Numbered from the stretch's first letter, positions 1-10,135 are shown. The stretch is DNA of 64,000 bases from Takakia lepidozioides (GCA_030704615.1 CM060732.1:71097053-71161052), one strand, 5' to 3'. Numbers and translations are program-made. The notes: generated from the sequence alone by a model not told the origin.

Positions 1-957
1 GAGACCTATGAGCAAATAATTGGGGAAGGGTGAAGCCCGACCACATCAGGTTTGTGTGCGTTTGCAGTGCGTGTGCAAGCCTGGCAGCCCTGGAAAGGGC
101 AAAGAGGTGCATGGTTGCATCGCCAAAGCTGGAATTGTACCAGATGTGATTCCCTATGGATCAATAGCTACAAGAAACCTGCATGGTAGATGGTCAACTA
201 AAGGCTGCAGCTGCAGCAACACAGTTCATGAAACCAGGCACCTCAACTATGACCACAGCTTCTGAAAGAGGATCAAGAGAGGGAGTCCACAATGCCTCTT
301 CTGGCACTTCTGGGCATGTGAAGATGCTTTGCGGCAGGCAGACTGACAGAGGCTAAAACCAAATGAGGCATTTCAGCAGATTGAGGTACGTATGTCTGTC
401 CCTTGCTTAAGTGCAACAAGATGGAAGGTCTGGACGCTGGAAAGCAGGTGCACACTTACATTATCCAAAGTAGATGCACGTCAAATGTTTTTCTACTCAA
501 CACCCTTGTCTCCATGTATGTTAAGTGCGGGAGCATCATGGATGCTCACCAAGTGTTCAATAGAATGCCTCAACGATCTTTGATCACGTGGAATATAATG
601 TTGGCAGGAGTTACCAAGCATGGGTGTGGAAGGAATGCTTTGGAGACCTATGAGCAACTGCTGCGCGAAGGGGTGAAGCCCAACCACATCACGTTTGTTT
701 GTGTTTGCAATGCGTGTGCAGGCTTGGGAGGTCTGGAAAAGGGGAAAGAGGTCCATGGTGACATCATCAAAGCTGGATTTGTACCAGATGTCATTCTGAA
801 CACTGCCCTGGTGGACCTGTATGCCAAATATGGGTGCAGCAAGCCTGATGCGAGGGGAGGGTTCGACAATATGGCTGAACGAGATGTGGTGTTTTGGAAT
901 GCCATGATTGCAAGGTATGTGCAGCATGGGTATGGGGTTAAGGCTTTGGAAACCTAA
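1..957 (+). pseudogene. PPR protein fragment (P-L-S type), decayed
   Basis: Translation in + frames gives a run of pentatricopeptide repeats, the helical RNA-binding repeats of plant organelle RNA-processing factors. The longest open stretch (403-957) shows LLNTLVSMYVKCGSIMDA, then a motif with ITWNIMLAG, then EQLLREGVKPNHITFVCV, KGKEVHGDIIKAGFVPDVI and ERDVVFWNAMIARYVQHGYG, so about five successive P/L/S motifs. It ends at an in-frame stop after KALET, where an intact repeat would continue with EQM. Bases 1-265 hold another short piece (TYEQ.., KGKEVHGCIAKAGIVPDVI) in a different register. No start codon context, transit peptide or E/DYW end belongs to it. I read it as a broken gene or recombination debris; the PPR identity is certain, the lack of function is inferred from stops and frame changes. 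Confidence 0.85.
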
Positions 958-1900
958 GAGCAAATGATGTGGGAAGGGATGAAGCCAGACCAGGTCATGC
1001 TCATTTGTGTTTATAATATGCATATGCGAGCTTAGCAGCCCTGGGAATGGTCAAAGAATGGTGACATTATCAAAGCTGGAATTGTACCAGATGTCATTTT
1101 GAACATTCCCCTGGTGTACATCTATGCTCACCAAGTGTTCAACAAAATCCCTCAACGATCTTTGATCACGTGGAATATAATGTTGGCAGGATTTTCCAAG
1201 CATGGGTGTGGTAGGAATGCTTTGGAGACCTATGAGCAACTGCTGGCGAAGGGGTGAAGCCCAGCCACATCACGTTTGTTTGTGTTTGAAATGCGTGTGC
1301 AAGCTTGGGAGCTCTGGAAAAGGGGAAAGAGGTCCATGGTGACATCATCAAAGCTGAATTTGTACCAGATGTCATTCTGAACGCCCTGGTGGACATGTAT
1401 GCCAAATGTGGGTGCAGCAAGCCTGATGCGAAGGGAGAGTTCAACAATATGGATGAACGAGATGTGGTGTTTTGGAGTGCCATAATTGCAAGGTATGTGC
1501 AGCATGGGTATGGGATTATTGGAAACCTAAGAGCAAATGATGTGGGAAGGGATGAAGCCAGACCAGGTCATACTCATTTGTGTTTATAATATGCATATTC
1601 GAGCTTAGCAGCCCTGGGAATGGTCAAAGAGGTTCATGGTGACATTATCAAAGCTGGGATTGTACCAGATGTCATTTTGAACATTCCCCTAGTGTACATC
1701 TATGCTCACCAAGTGTTCAACAGAATCCCTCAACGACCTTTGATCACGTGGAATATAATGTTGGCAGGATTTTACCAAGCATGGGTTGGTAGGAATGCTT
1801 TGGCGACCTATGAGCAAATGCTGCGCGAAGGGTTGAAGCCCAACCACATTACATTTGTTTGTGTTTGCAATGCGTGTGCAAGCCTGGGAGCGTTCTGTTG
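545..1900 (+). repeat. ~580-bp tandem duplication inside PPR DNA, 2 full and 1 partial copies
   Basis: The string ctcaccaagtgttcaa starts at 545, 1127 and 1705, so the period is 582 then 578 bp. Downstream landmarks repeat at the same spacing, for instance gatcacgtggaatataatgt and the aaagaggtccatggtgacatc block. Copies differ by point changes and small indels. The unit is about five PPR motifs long, which suggests unequal crossing-over between PPR repeats. Confidence 0.8.
958..1900 (+). pseudogene. PPR fragment made of tandemly duplicated blocks
   Basis: PPR motifs continue but the frame changes repeatedly. Pieces seen are GDIIKAGIVPDVILNIPLV, ITWNIMLAGFSKHGCGRNA, KGKEVHGDIIKAEFVPDVI, ERDVVFWSAIIARYVQHGYG and a second ITWNIMLAG block near 1750. 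These repeat the order of motifs at 540-957 almost word for word, showing that the DNA block rather than single motifs was copied. Single-base indels separate the frames (for example near 1253, where EQLLAKG ends in a stop). No continuous coding path was found. The region probably belongs to the same decayed locus as bases 1-957. Confidence 0.8.
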
Positions 1901-1904
1901 TAGT

Positions 1905-2730
1905 GAATACTTTTCTGACCCCAGTCAACGGTGGGACAATCAAGGCAAAAAGGTGAATGTCTGTTGGATTACAGAGAGTAGAAGATGCAATTGAGCATAG
2001 GAACTAGTGTGATAAGTTGAGTTGGGTGTTTCCTAGAACAATTCGAGGCTTTCATTGTCAACTGCTAGCAGCAAGGCAAGGGTGAATGCATGATTTTGGC
2101 AGAGGCATGGATAGCTGAAGGAGCAGGGATAGAGTGTGGGTCCAGATTCATCAAAGAGGGCCGGACTTCAAGCTCCTATGATTCCCTGTGGATCAATAGC
2201 TACTAGCAACCTGCATGGATAGATGGTCAACTGGAAGCTGCAGCAGTAGCGGTGGAATTGATAAATCAGGCACTGCTAATGAAGGCACCTTCTTCAACAC
2301 ATTTCACCCTGTTTTTCCTTCTTATCAGAATCGACCCTAAATTTCCATGTTGAATTGTGCATGTTAGGTGGTTGAGTGAACCTTTGATAGTTTGGAGTGA
2401 CTTGACATGATACTGCCAATGTGACAACAGGAAAGTATCCAGAAACAGGTAACAGAGATGAGGAGAAGCTGTGGAATGAATACTTTTCTTACCCAATCAA
2501 TGGTGGGACAATCAAGGCAAGAAGGTGAATGTTTGTCTGATTATAGAGACTAGCAGATGCAATTGAGCATAGGAACTAGTGTGATAAGTTGAGTTGGGTG
2601 TTTCCTAGAATAAATCTAGGCTGTCAGCTGCTAGCAGCAAGGCAAGGATGTATGCATGATTTGTGCATAGGCATGGATAGCTGAAGGAGCAGGGATAGAT
2701 TGTGGGTCCAGATTCATCCAAGAGGGCCAT
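1905..2730 (+). repeat. Diverged direct repeat pair flanking PPR debris
   Basis: Two non-coding segments recur about 570 bp apart. One copy at 1905-2045 matches 2482-2618 (shared gcaattgagcataggaact and gataagttgagttgggtgtt). The next copy at 2071-2165 matches 2638-2730 (shared catggatagctgaaggagca). A related third trace lies at about 155-250 versus 2180-2270 (ggatcaatagcta, agatggtcaact). PPR coding resumes immediately after the second copy. No gene is visible in 1990-2730. Confidence 0.7.
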
Positions 2731-3165
2731 AAAGAGGTCCATGGTGACATCGTCAAAGCTGGAATTGTACCGGATGTCATTCTGAACACTGCCCTGGTGA
2801 CATGTATGCCAAATGTGGGTGCATTAAGGATGCGAAGGGAGTTTTCAACACTATCTGGTTCACCAAGATCAAGATGTGGTGTCATGGAACGCGATGCTTG
2901 TAGGGTATGCACAGCAGGCCGGACGTGGTATGAAGGCTGTGGAGACCTATGATCAAATGATGGGGGAAGGGGTGAAGCCCGACCATATCACATTTGTGTG
3001 CATTTGCAATGCATGTGCAAGCCTGTCTAGCAAGGGCACAGAAGTCCATGGCAACATTGTCAGAGCTGGAATTTTACCAAATGTCATTATGAACAATACC
3101 CTCGTGGACATGTACATGCAAAATGTGGGTGCACCCTATCCTGCTGATTTGTTATTGTGCTGGAA
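2731..3165 (+). pseudogene. PPR fragment, frameshifted
   Basis: After the repeat the coding signal returns. Bases 2731-2870 translate to KEVHGDIVKAGIVPDVI, then after a frame change MYAKCGCIKDAKGVF. Bases 2876-3165 read MVSWNAMLVGYAQQ, then ETYDQMMGEGVKPDHITFVC, then HGNIVRAGILPNVIMNN and LVDMYMQ, before the homology is lost around 3130. That is about four PPR motifs. No E or DYW domain follows. It is likely another piece of the broken locus to its left. Confidence 0.8.
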
Positions 3166-3179
3166 CAGTAGTAAACGTA

Positions 3180-3970
3180 GAAAGACATGCATTTTACATC
3201 TGTTGCTATCTTCAGTGCATATGTAGTGTCCTTTGCACTTTGTCATACTATTGTTTGAGGAGCAGATTTTGGGACTCCGGTGCTATATTGTAAATTTGAC
3301 TGGTAGCAGTTTAAGAGAAGCTCTTACATCTATTGTTGTCTTTAGGTGCCTATGTTTTGTCTTTTGCACTTGCTGACTTTGTTCTTTCCTGTGATTCTTG
3401 CCTGTGAATAAAGCATTCATTTGCAGAGTCATTTTTTGTCTCTTTGTTCTTCCCTTTGTTCTTCTCTTTATTTAGTATTGAATAATACTAACCCTAATCT
3501 CTACTAACCCTAACGAGATAAGCATAGTCGCGGCTCTGATTGTCCAATACATTTAAAAGTTCAAAACAACCCCTCATATGACACCACGTGTCCATATATT
3601 AGCATGTCATAGTCAAGATCATGACTGCAAGACCTCCTCAATACATGCCACGTGTCCATATATCATGATGTGTGTAGTCAGAACAATGACTGTAAGACCT
3701 CTCATTATATGCCACGTGTCCAGATATTAGCATGGTTATAGTCAGGATGATGACTGCAGATCCTCCTCTTAGATATGTCACGTGGCAGTTTCGGGAGACG
3801 TCATATGGCGCACATCCACTGCCATATGAAAGTGAGATGTATCACTTGGTTCATCTGACTGTAGTTATCCATGACCGACCATACTGTACTCATTGTATTC
3901 ACTTGGTTTCCACGACTTAAAGTCATTACAGTCATATGTACCGTTTATGACTACGGGATAGTCATATATA
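3180..3970. other. Non-coding stretch holding a telomere-like patch and a G-box tandem array
   Basis: I see no gene here. Bases 3180-3480 are T-rich. Around 3486-3513 there are three copies of a CTAACCCTAA-like motif (ctaaccctaatctctactaaccctaac), degenerate and too short to call an interstitial telomere with confidence. Bases 3584-3790 are the tandem array described separately. Confidence 0.5.
3584..3790 (+). repeat. 64-bp tandem repeat, each unit with a CACGTG G-box core
   Basis: ccacgtgtcc begins at 3584, 3648 and 3712, and a fourth core (tcacgtgg) lies at about 3778, giving spacings of 64, 64 and 66 bp. Units also share catatat, a [gt]agtca..atgactg element and cctc. CACGTG is the palindromic core bound by plant bZIP and bHLH factors (G-box/ABRE). 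The array lies upstream of nothing obvious on + and downstream of the 3' end of the - strand ORFs at 3974-6270, so a promoter role is only a possibility. Confidence 0.75.
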
Positions 3971-3973
3971 CAG

Positions 3974-4928
3974 TCATATATACCGCAATCTGTTGTAGTG
4001 GAGGTAGACTCCTTGAAGAAGAATGTACTTTGTGGAACCCCCACCGTACCGCACGTAAGAAACAAGATTTGCTGAGGAAGCTTGGGTTGAGAAGAACACG
4101 AATACGTTTGAAAAGACATTGTGCTTCTTAAAGGCAGACAGTATGGTGGTGTAGTCATTCCTCTCAAACACAAGATCCTTTCTGTCTCCAATTGTGTTCA
4201 CAAAGACCATACCAATGTTTTGAAATTTCTTCTTGCTGAAGAATGAAAGACGGCTGGCACCGTTCAAGAACCTCCTCTTTGCACCCAGCATGACATAGCG
4301 GTCCTTAAATGATCGTGTCAATTCGTCGTTGTAGGTCGCCCTCTCCTCAATTTTCTTCTTCCAAGACAGTACATAGCTCCGGAATGGCTCCGGGATTGAG
4401 GGTGTCACCTTGTTCATATTGGCCTTGTCTGCCAGATATTCCGCCGTTGTTTTGGACTGCATGGCTTTAAAAATTGTCTTAGTGATTTTGAGGTCATATT
4501 TCACCTTTGTCCATTCCTCCTTTGTGTACGGTTCTGGATTGCTTTTGGACCGCTCTGCTCCTCTGATGATGTCATCAACCACAAACCTCCGTGTTTTTAT
4601 GTAATCAATGTAGTCATTCATGCTCCTCAAGATTCGATCCTTACCCTTATATGGATTTCTAATGCTCACCCTCAAGTCCAGGATCCTCTGTGCCACCTTC
4701 TTGATCTGTCGCTGGTTAAGCCTTTGAAGCTTTTGGATAGCTGACTTGGTCAATGAAACCTGTTCAGAGTTGCATACAATCCCCATAGTATCAATGAGCT
4801 CTCCCTTATCCCACTTTCGAAACACAGTCTCCCACAACTCCCAGACGTCCTCATCAGCATGGACCAATGCCAACGCTTCTTTCAAGGAGCGTCTTCTCCA
4901 GTATAACCAGTGCCGCTTGCATAAACTC
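3974..4928 (-). CDS. Unrecognised protein-coding exon (basic/charged, C-terminal part)
   Basis: Reading from 4928 down, a splice-acceptor-like tatcccag is followed by an open frame (SLCKRHWLYWRRRSLKEAL, HADEDVWELWETVF, SKSAIQKLQRLNQRQ-type helices, WTKVKYDLKITKTIFKAM, RSYVLSWKKKIEERATYNDE). It is rich in K, R and E and probably largely helical. The end (about the last 60 residues) is low-quality and may be non-coding. I do not recognise the family. It follows two other - strand open segments (5051-5279 and 5458-6270) and may be the third exon of one gene. The splice phase from 5051 does not fit without a one-base shift, so the locus could be a pseudogene. Confidence 0.45.
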
Positions 4929-5050
4929 CTGGGATAAAAAGCACAATTATTTTCAGACCCAACAAATTATCGGTGAGGAAATTCCAAAACCCCTATTTAG
5001 ATACTAGTATGTACATAAATGAAGAAAAATACTATTAGAAGAATGTTTAC

Positions 5051-5279
5051 CTTCCACAAGCCAGTCTCATTCTTTTTTGCATTATCATTATATTTCGGTA
5101 GCTTCCCAATTGATGCATAAAAGCTTTTCCGGTGACCCAATTTTTCGCTAAAAGTTGTGTCAAAATTCTGTGCTTTGTTCGGATCATTTATAAGCTTGGA
5201 GAGCTTCATCAGTTGCAAGTGCTCTTTTGACCACACAATCTTGGCCGCCATTCTCCAAAGTAGTTTGCGAGTTGCTCGT
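5051..5279 (-). CDS. Unrecognised internal exon candidate
   Basis: An acceptor-like tttggatacag precedes 5279 and a donor gtaaac follows 5051. The 229-nt exon reads RATRKLLWRMAAKIVWSKEH, then LMKLSKLINDPNKAQNFD, then FYASIGKLPKYNDNAKKNET ending in GLWK. The good splice signals at both ends support it being a real exon. The product is unknown. It sits between the other two open segments on the same strand. Confidence 0.4.
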
Positions 5280-5457
5280 CTGTATCCAAATCCTCAACAA
5301 GTTCCTACAGACACAGTTCCATGTTGTAACATTGATGTCGACATTCAATTAACTCGACGGTATCCTACTTCATTCTTATAGACGTCCATAGCATATAACG
5401 TCGACATGAATGTTGAGGTTCTAGACCAATTTCAAATCTATTTATTGAATTATAGAG

Positions 5458-6270
5458 TCAAGAGACATAGATCTGGTTAGCGAGTATATTGGCAGCCACG
5501 ATCGTATGTTGCCTTCCGATAATGAAAATTTTCATCGAAGCATCGTCGATCTCCGCTGATCTCGTTGGTATCTTCTCACACACGTCATCCTCCTTCTCTA
5601 GATCAATTGGAGTGAGGTATACTGGATGTTGGGCATCCAGATGTCGGAGCTGCAGGAGTCTGGTTTTGACCTCATCTTTGTGCTTGAGGTTCAAAGGTCG
5701 GTAAACCATATGTTTAGGAGCAAGATTCATTCGCGATATCGGTATTTTCAAAGTTCTACTAAAACCGAATGGAAACATGTCTCCGTAGTATTCTACTAGA
5801 TTTTTTGTCAGTTCTATTGACTTATCCTTGTCATAAATGTCAGCTGTCTTGGGTCTCTTTATGTCGGGAGCAAGGATTGGATCAATGGATTTCTTTGGTT
5901 TCCGCTTCTTTGAGGATGATCCAGCACCTTCCTGATCCTGTTCTGTTACTGATGACCCTGCCGTAGACTTACGTCTTCGTCTTGCTGGTGTTTCCGTTCT
6001 TTGTTCCATGTTTTCATTACCGGCTGCAAACAATGTATCCTGAAAATAGCCCCAGGAGCGGATAAATGTTTTGTAATCCTGACCGATGTTGTTGTCTTCA
6101 TTGAACTTGATTTTATTTTTTATTGATTGTTTCGTAGAGACAGAATTTCCAGATGCTACGTACCCGAATATTTTTGGCATCCTTCCATCCTCAGCAATAA
6201 AGATCACCAGCATTGGAGACTGCATGTTCGTCCGGGTTTCCACTTCTTGCGTACTTGAGCTCTGTAACAT
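5458..6270 (-). CDS. Unrecognised protein with a ParB/Srx-like GRQHT motif
   Basis: A 270-codon open frame. Residues about 1-85 are of no known family. Residues about 90-135 form a basic, nuclear-localisation-like segment (ARRRRKSTAGSS, KKRKPKKS). The last 100 residues read KIPISRMNLAPKHMVYRPLN, then KTRLLQLRHLDAQHPVYLTP, ending KIFIIGRQHTIVAANILANQ. That layout (preferred-residue list, short helix, strand, then G-x-Q/H-x-x-x-A helix) resembles the ParB N-terminal/sulfiredoxin fold, whose GxxRxxA or GQHR motif binds nucleotide. This is inference from pattern only. Start codon uncertain; a CTG/TTG-like first codon means the true 5' end may lie upstream in another exon. Confidence 0.45.
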   Translation of the reverse strand: MLQSSSTQEVETRTNMQSPMLVIFIAEDGRMPKIFGYVASGNSVSTKQSIKNKIKFNEDNNIGQDYKTFIRSWGYFQDTLFAAGNENMEQRTETPARRRRKSTAGSSVTEQDQEGAGSSSKKRKPKKSIDPILAPDIKRPKTADIYDKDKSIELTKNLVEYYGDMFPFGFSRTLKIPISRMNLAPKHMVYRPLNLKHKDEVKTRLLQLRHLDAQHPVYLTPIDLEKEDDVCEKIPTRSAEIDDASMKIFIIGRQHTIVAANILANQIYVS

Positions 6271-6762
6271 TGCTTCTCACCTTGTACTGAAACCGGAGCT
6301 TGTGATCTGGAGGTTCCCCAGCGACTTCAATGCCTCATTCTTTTATACTGCTCTTCAGTTTGTATATAGCTACATGCTCGGTCTTGTATCCCGGGTATCT
6401 GACAAATAAGAAATCCTCACAAATGTCTGCAGACATTCCGGGTTGGCAGTCTTCGGGGGCCTGAAAACTGCAAAAGCCATATGTCCAATATTTGATCAGG
6501 AAAACACCTCGACATTAATGTCGACGTTAGAAAATGTTTATGATGTGACCATGATATTTAATCACACTATCTTTTCCATATACAATGAAGGACAAACCAA
6601 ATCCCACAAGGTTTGTAAGCTTAAACACATTGAAAAATCTTTGTAAATATCCATATTTTATTCACATCAGAGAGCAACTGAGATTTACAACACATTCCTC
6701 AACAATGAGACAACATTACTCAAATGTCCAGAGATCAGTGTCTTCATCACAATAGATTCGGC

Positions 6763-7502
6763 CTAACCAAATAGGTTCCAAAAGATGACTCTTCTTTTGA
6801 TCTTGACCTTGAGTTCCCGACAGCCCAAGAATCTCGACACAGACGTTGTCCATGGGTAGCTCATATTGTCCTGAACATGATCCTCCTCTTCATGAGAGTC
6901 TTCCTCACTTGAGTCATCCCCACTAGACGACAAAGTTGAAACGGTAGCTTGTGGTCTGCTGGGACCGACCTAGTTGCAATTCTTTGCTACTCACTTTCAT
7001 ATCCCGTGGTACTGGCAAATCTGTGACTTTTGTGGTCTACATTTTTTTTAGCTCCATCACTGAGCTTCATTTTCTTCACTGGCACAACGAGGCCGGGGCC
7101 CAGCAGGCCGGCTTCAGTGTAATAACGTTGCCGCACTTCCTCAGCAGACCGAGCGACGGCATGCGCACCCCTACATTTTGCAGTGATTTCTTTTGCGGCC
7201 TTAGACGAACTTGGCTTGGGCCAAGGCTTGAAGTTCTCAGGGACCATACCTTTGCATCCTCCATCAAGGGCATGGCAGTTTAGAGTCTCTTTGTCTTTAA
7301 CAATATCGGGGCAAAAGGGGCACTGAAACCGATCATTTGGCCAGTTTTCTTTCTCCTTCGCTACGCGCAAGTCCAAAAATGCTTCTACTACTTTAGCATC
7401 GTACTCACTTGGCTCATACCAGTACCTTCTCTTGGCTTTGTGGCGAGGGGCATGCACATATTCCACCCAATCGGCTCTGCCCTTTGGGCAAGCTTCTTCC
7501 AT
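6763..7502 (-). CDS. Unrecognised protein with one CPFCP zinc-finger-like motif and acidic tail
   Basis: Start ATG at 7502 in good frame. The protein reads MEEACPKGRADWVEYVHAPR, KRRYWYEPSEYDAKVVEAFL, then RFQCPFCPDIVKDKETLN followed by CHALDGGC. That cysteine/histidine spacing (CxxC, then CHA) is like a single C2H2 finger and loosely like the XS-type zinc finger of plant RNA-silencing proteins. Residues 100-170 are basic. The frame closes at about 6987. An acidic continuation is visible further down (SSSGDDSSEEDSHEEEDH, stop near 6763), perhaps a second exon. Function unknown. It lies about 0.7 kb upstream of the GRQHT ORF on the same strand. Confidence 0.5.
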
Positions 7503-8865
7503 GGCTGCAACCCAAGGAGGAATTGTGTTAGAGACGGTTTGCTAAATGCAAATGAAGAAGAGCAAGCAAAAAAAGAAATGAAGGTCTGGTAGTGAAGAAG
7601 TCTGGTGAAGTTGATACCTTTGCACTTCGGCAACGACGGGCACGCGGCGCGGCCTTTGAAGAGCGGGCGGGCGGGCGCTACAAACGAATCGTTGAGTCGA
7701 AGAGGCAGAAACCGCAAAGCACAACACAGCGTGCAGTCGCAAAGTGGAGAGACGCGAAAGACACAAGAGGAGGAAGAGGCGAGGACCCCAACGTAACGGT
7801 TCACTGCTAAGCGTGACAGGAGCACGCGTGCGACCGCCGATGCCATGCACGTCAGTCATTGGACTGCCGTCGAAACATCAAACTGACAATAATGGCCACC
7901 GCCAAGGACTTCCATGGTCTGCCCTAAGTCTCGGCCAAAAGGGTCGGCCAAAAGGGTCTGCCAAAAGGGTCCGCCAAAAGGGTCTGTGGCACTGGTTTGT
8001 CGCATTCGTGCGGCAAAGATTGTGTGCACTCGGTCTGCCGTCGGGGTCTGACCAGAGTTCTCCAGGCTGCTCTGTTGGTTCGGTCTTCTTGTCTGGACTG
8101 GCATGGTGCACTCTTCTCTTCTCCTGCTCTGCCCATCCGGTCTGCCCTCTGTCTGCAGTGTGTCCCCACCCGTTTCACCATTTCAATGGTCCCCCGACTG
8201 GGTCTCTGCATCCCCGCACTGTCATGGTAACACTTGGAAGGTCCATTGGTTTGTTGCACAAAAAATTCCGCCACACATGCCCATTTTGTCCTGCATCGAT
8301 GGGTCCACCTGCAAACAACATCCAAGAGACGGAACTCGGGAGGAAATCGGAATTTTATATAGCCAACCATACACATATGCTTCCGCTATTTTTGCAATGC
8401 CATTCCACACATGCTATATGGAGGACAAGCCTCGAACAAGACAGTGTGACAAGGGAAAGGCCGATTCTCAATTGTTGTCCGCTAAAATGAGTCGTACTTG
8501 TTAGCAAAGACCTAAATACTTCTAATCAAGTCTGCATTGTAAACTCAATGTAACTCACTTCCCCGCGCTCAAACAGTCCCACGAATAAACGAACAACAAA
8601 GCAAAAATAGTAGAAGCATATGATCAAAAGAGGCTGTGGCTTGAAACGATGGACTCCGACGTTGCCAGAGAGTCCATGGAGTCATGCAAAGGGATTTGGG
8701 CTGGGCGGCATGCAGGCAGGGCCGCGGGCGGCTGCGGGGCTGCGACCGCGGTGCGCGGCTGGCAGCAGGTGGCGGGGAGGGCGACCCCGCGTCCGTGCGC
8801 CCTGTCCCACACGCGCGACATAAACTCCCAATTATTCAAAAATGAGAGGCCAAAGCAATAGACGT
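7503..8865. other. Intergenic; GC-rich patch and short hexanucleotide-like repeats, no gene seen
   Basis: Several short ORFs overlap on both strands here, but none shows a recognisable domain. A short direct repeat of ccaaaagggtc[gt]g lies at 7936-7985 (four copies about 16 bp apart). Bases 8690-8815 are strongly GC-rich (gggccgcgggcggctgcggg). The DNA turns sharply AT-rich after about 8860, where the Helentron remnant begins. Confidence 0.55.
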
Positions 8866-8869
8866 CTAT

Positions 8870-10135
8870 AATCCATTGTGTCCTTCATACGGCAAACCCC
8901 CTCTTGATGCCAATAAAACTGCGGGTGTATATACACTTGTGCGCTTGAAACCCAACAAACTAATAGAATCGTGTGGAGGCATTTATAACATCCAAGATGA
9001 TTTTGTAAATGGAGTTGAAGTGATTTTCAAATACGGCGCAACTTCATCATCATACCCGCTAGTTTGGATATAATTTTCTAATGAACAAATAGGAAATGAA
9101 ATATGAGCTTCTTATTCATACGTATACCAAAACAACAATGACATATGCAAATCTTGGACTCCAATTGCAGCCAAAACTAAAGAAATTCAATTCACAGATA
9201 ATCTTGATCACGTAATAACTTGTAATGCAGCTCGCAGCAGCACGTACTATATACAGAGCACAGGGACTGACCATGGATCATCTCGCATTTGACCCAACAA
9301 ACGTGAACATGAACGGATTGACGTAGACAGCTTAATGGTGCATAAAAGAACGACAAAATTTATATTTCCTAGCTCCATTATAGAACAAAAATTTCCATGT
9401 GGATAATATGATATGTGAAGAAATAAAGAGACTTCAAACGACTGCAAGATGGAAACTATCCACACCAAATTTGCAACCACTATATCGCACACATGTAATC
9501 ATTCAATCGTTAAATATTCGTTCAATGCACAATCATTATGGACGATTACAACCTACGAACATATCATATATTATGCTTAAATGAAACGCGTTTACATCCA
9601 AATAATCAAAATTGGTCATTATATGTACCTAACAATCGCTTCTCAAGACTATCGTGTTATGACGGACACGGAATAACCATTCTATGTGATAAAATCACCT
9701 CGCTTCAAAATTACGAAATCCAAACACACAACAGTGCAAAATTCATTGCGGAATCTTTCAAAACAAATTTCCACAGAGCCATACATGTCATTGCAATATG
9801 TAAATCTCCTTTGCTTTCTCTTCACAATATTTTACAAAATTCGCAAAATTTATATGATCGAACATCGAAAAATTGTCCAATGATCGGAGATTTTTAATAT
9901 CAATCTTCACAAACCCAACAGAGAATCTGACTCACTTCACTCATTCATGAAAAACTACAATTTTCATCTTGCATTCAGTGAACCTACGACATACTATAAT
10001 TCTCAATTAGATCATATATGGATTAATTCACCTATATGTCTGGAACAAAAGAAGCATATTGGACCGACCACAAACCCATTTACCTAGCATTCAAACTTCC
10101 AAATTATGTCAATTATTTTACAACCGATTTGTAAC
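8870..10135 (+). mobile_element. Decayed Helentron-type rolling-circle element (PIF1-like helicase end + EEP endonuclease)
   Basis: Bases 8876-9072 read LVRLKPNKLIESCGGIYNI, then NGVEVIFKYGATSS, matching the C-terminal part of Helitron/Helentron PIF1-like helicases. Then come SWTPIAAKTKEIQF (about 9150) and, from 9228, QLAAARTIYRAQGLTMDHL, which is helicase motif VI (ARTIHRxQGLT). The same reading ends in NLYFLAPL. An endonuclease/exonuclease/phosphatase domain follows directly: SLNIRSMHNHYG, HILCLNETRLHPNN, DGHGITILCDKI, CPMIGDF, SQLDHIWINSP and YWTDHKPIYLAFKLP. A helicase joined to this endonuclease is the defining order of Helentrons (Helitron2 group), mostly known from animals and oomycetes. 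The copy is dead: in-frame stops at 9071 and 9324, frameshifts near 9221, 9893 and 10045. Rep domain and element termini were not found. Base composition (AT-rich) differs from the neighbours. Confidence 0.75.
9538..10110 (+). pseudogene. EEP-family endonuclease domain of the Helentron remnant
   Basis: This domain would nick DNA during transposition. Catalytic landmarks visible are the N-terminal ETRL (metal-binding Glu), the IGDFNINL block (GDFN, catalytic Asp and Asn; interrupted by a one-base frameshift after GDF at 9893), LDHIWIN, and the terminal DHKP (catalytic Asp-His). All expected motifs survive in order over about 190 residues, so decay is moderate. LINE endonucleases share the fold, but the DHKPIYLAFKLP ending and the helicase motif directly upstream favour Helentron. 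Confidence 0.7.

Noticed and set aside
3486-3513. Interstitial telomere
   Set aside because: Only two or three degenerate CCCTAA units; too short to distinguish from chance.
7936-7985. Short ccaaaagggtc repeat as a CRISPR array
   Set aside because: Repeats are adjacent with no spacers, and the organism is a plant.
7592-8504. Overlapping ORFs of 60-250 codons on both strands
   Set aside because: All are open because of GC-rich or repeat DNA, they overlap in many frames and none has a domain.
8870-10135. LINE endonuclease as the explanation of the EEP domain
   Set aside because: The helicase motif VI immediately upstream in the same orientation and the DHKPIYLAFKLP ending fit Helentrons, not LINE ORF2, where reverse transcriptase would follow the endonuclease.
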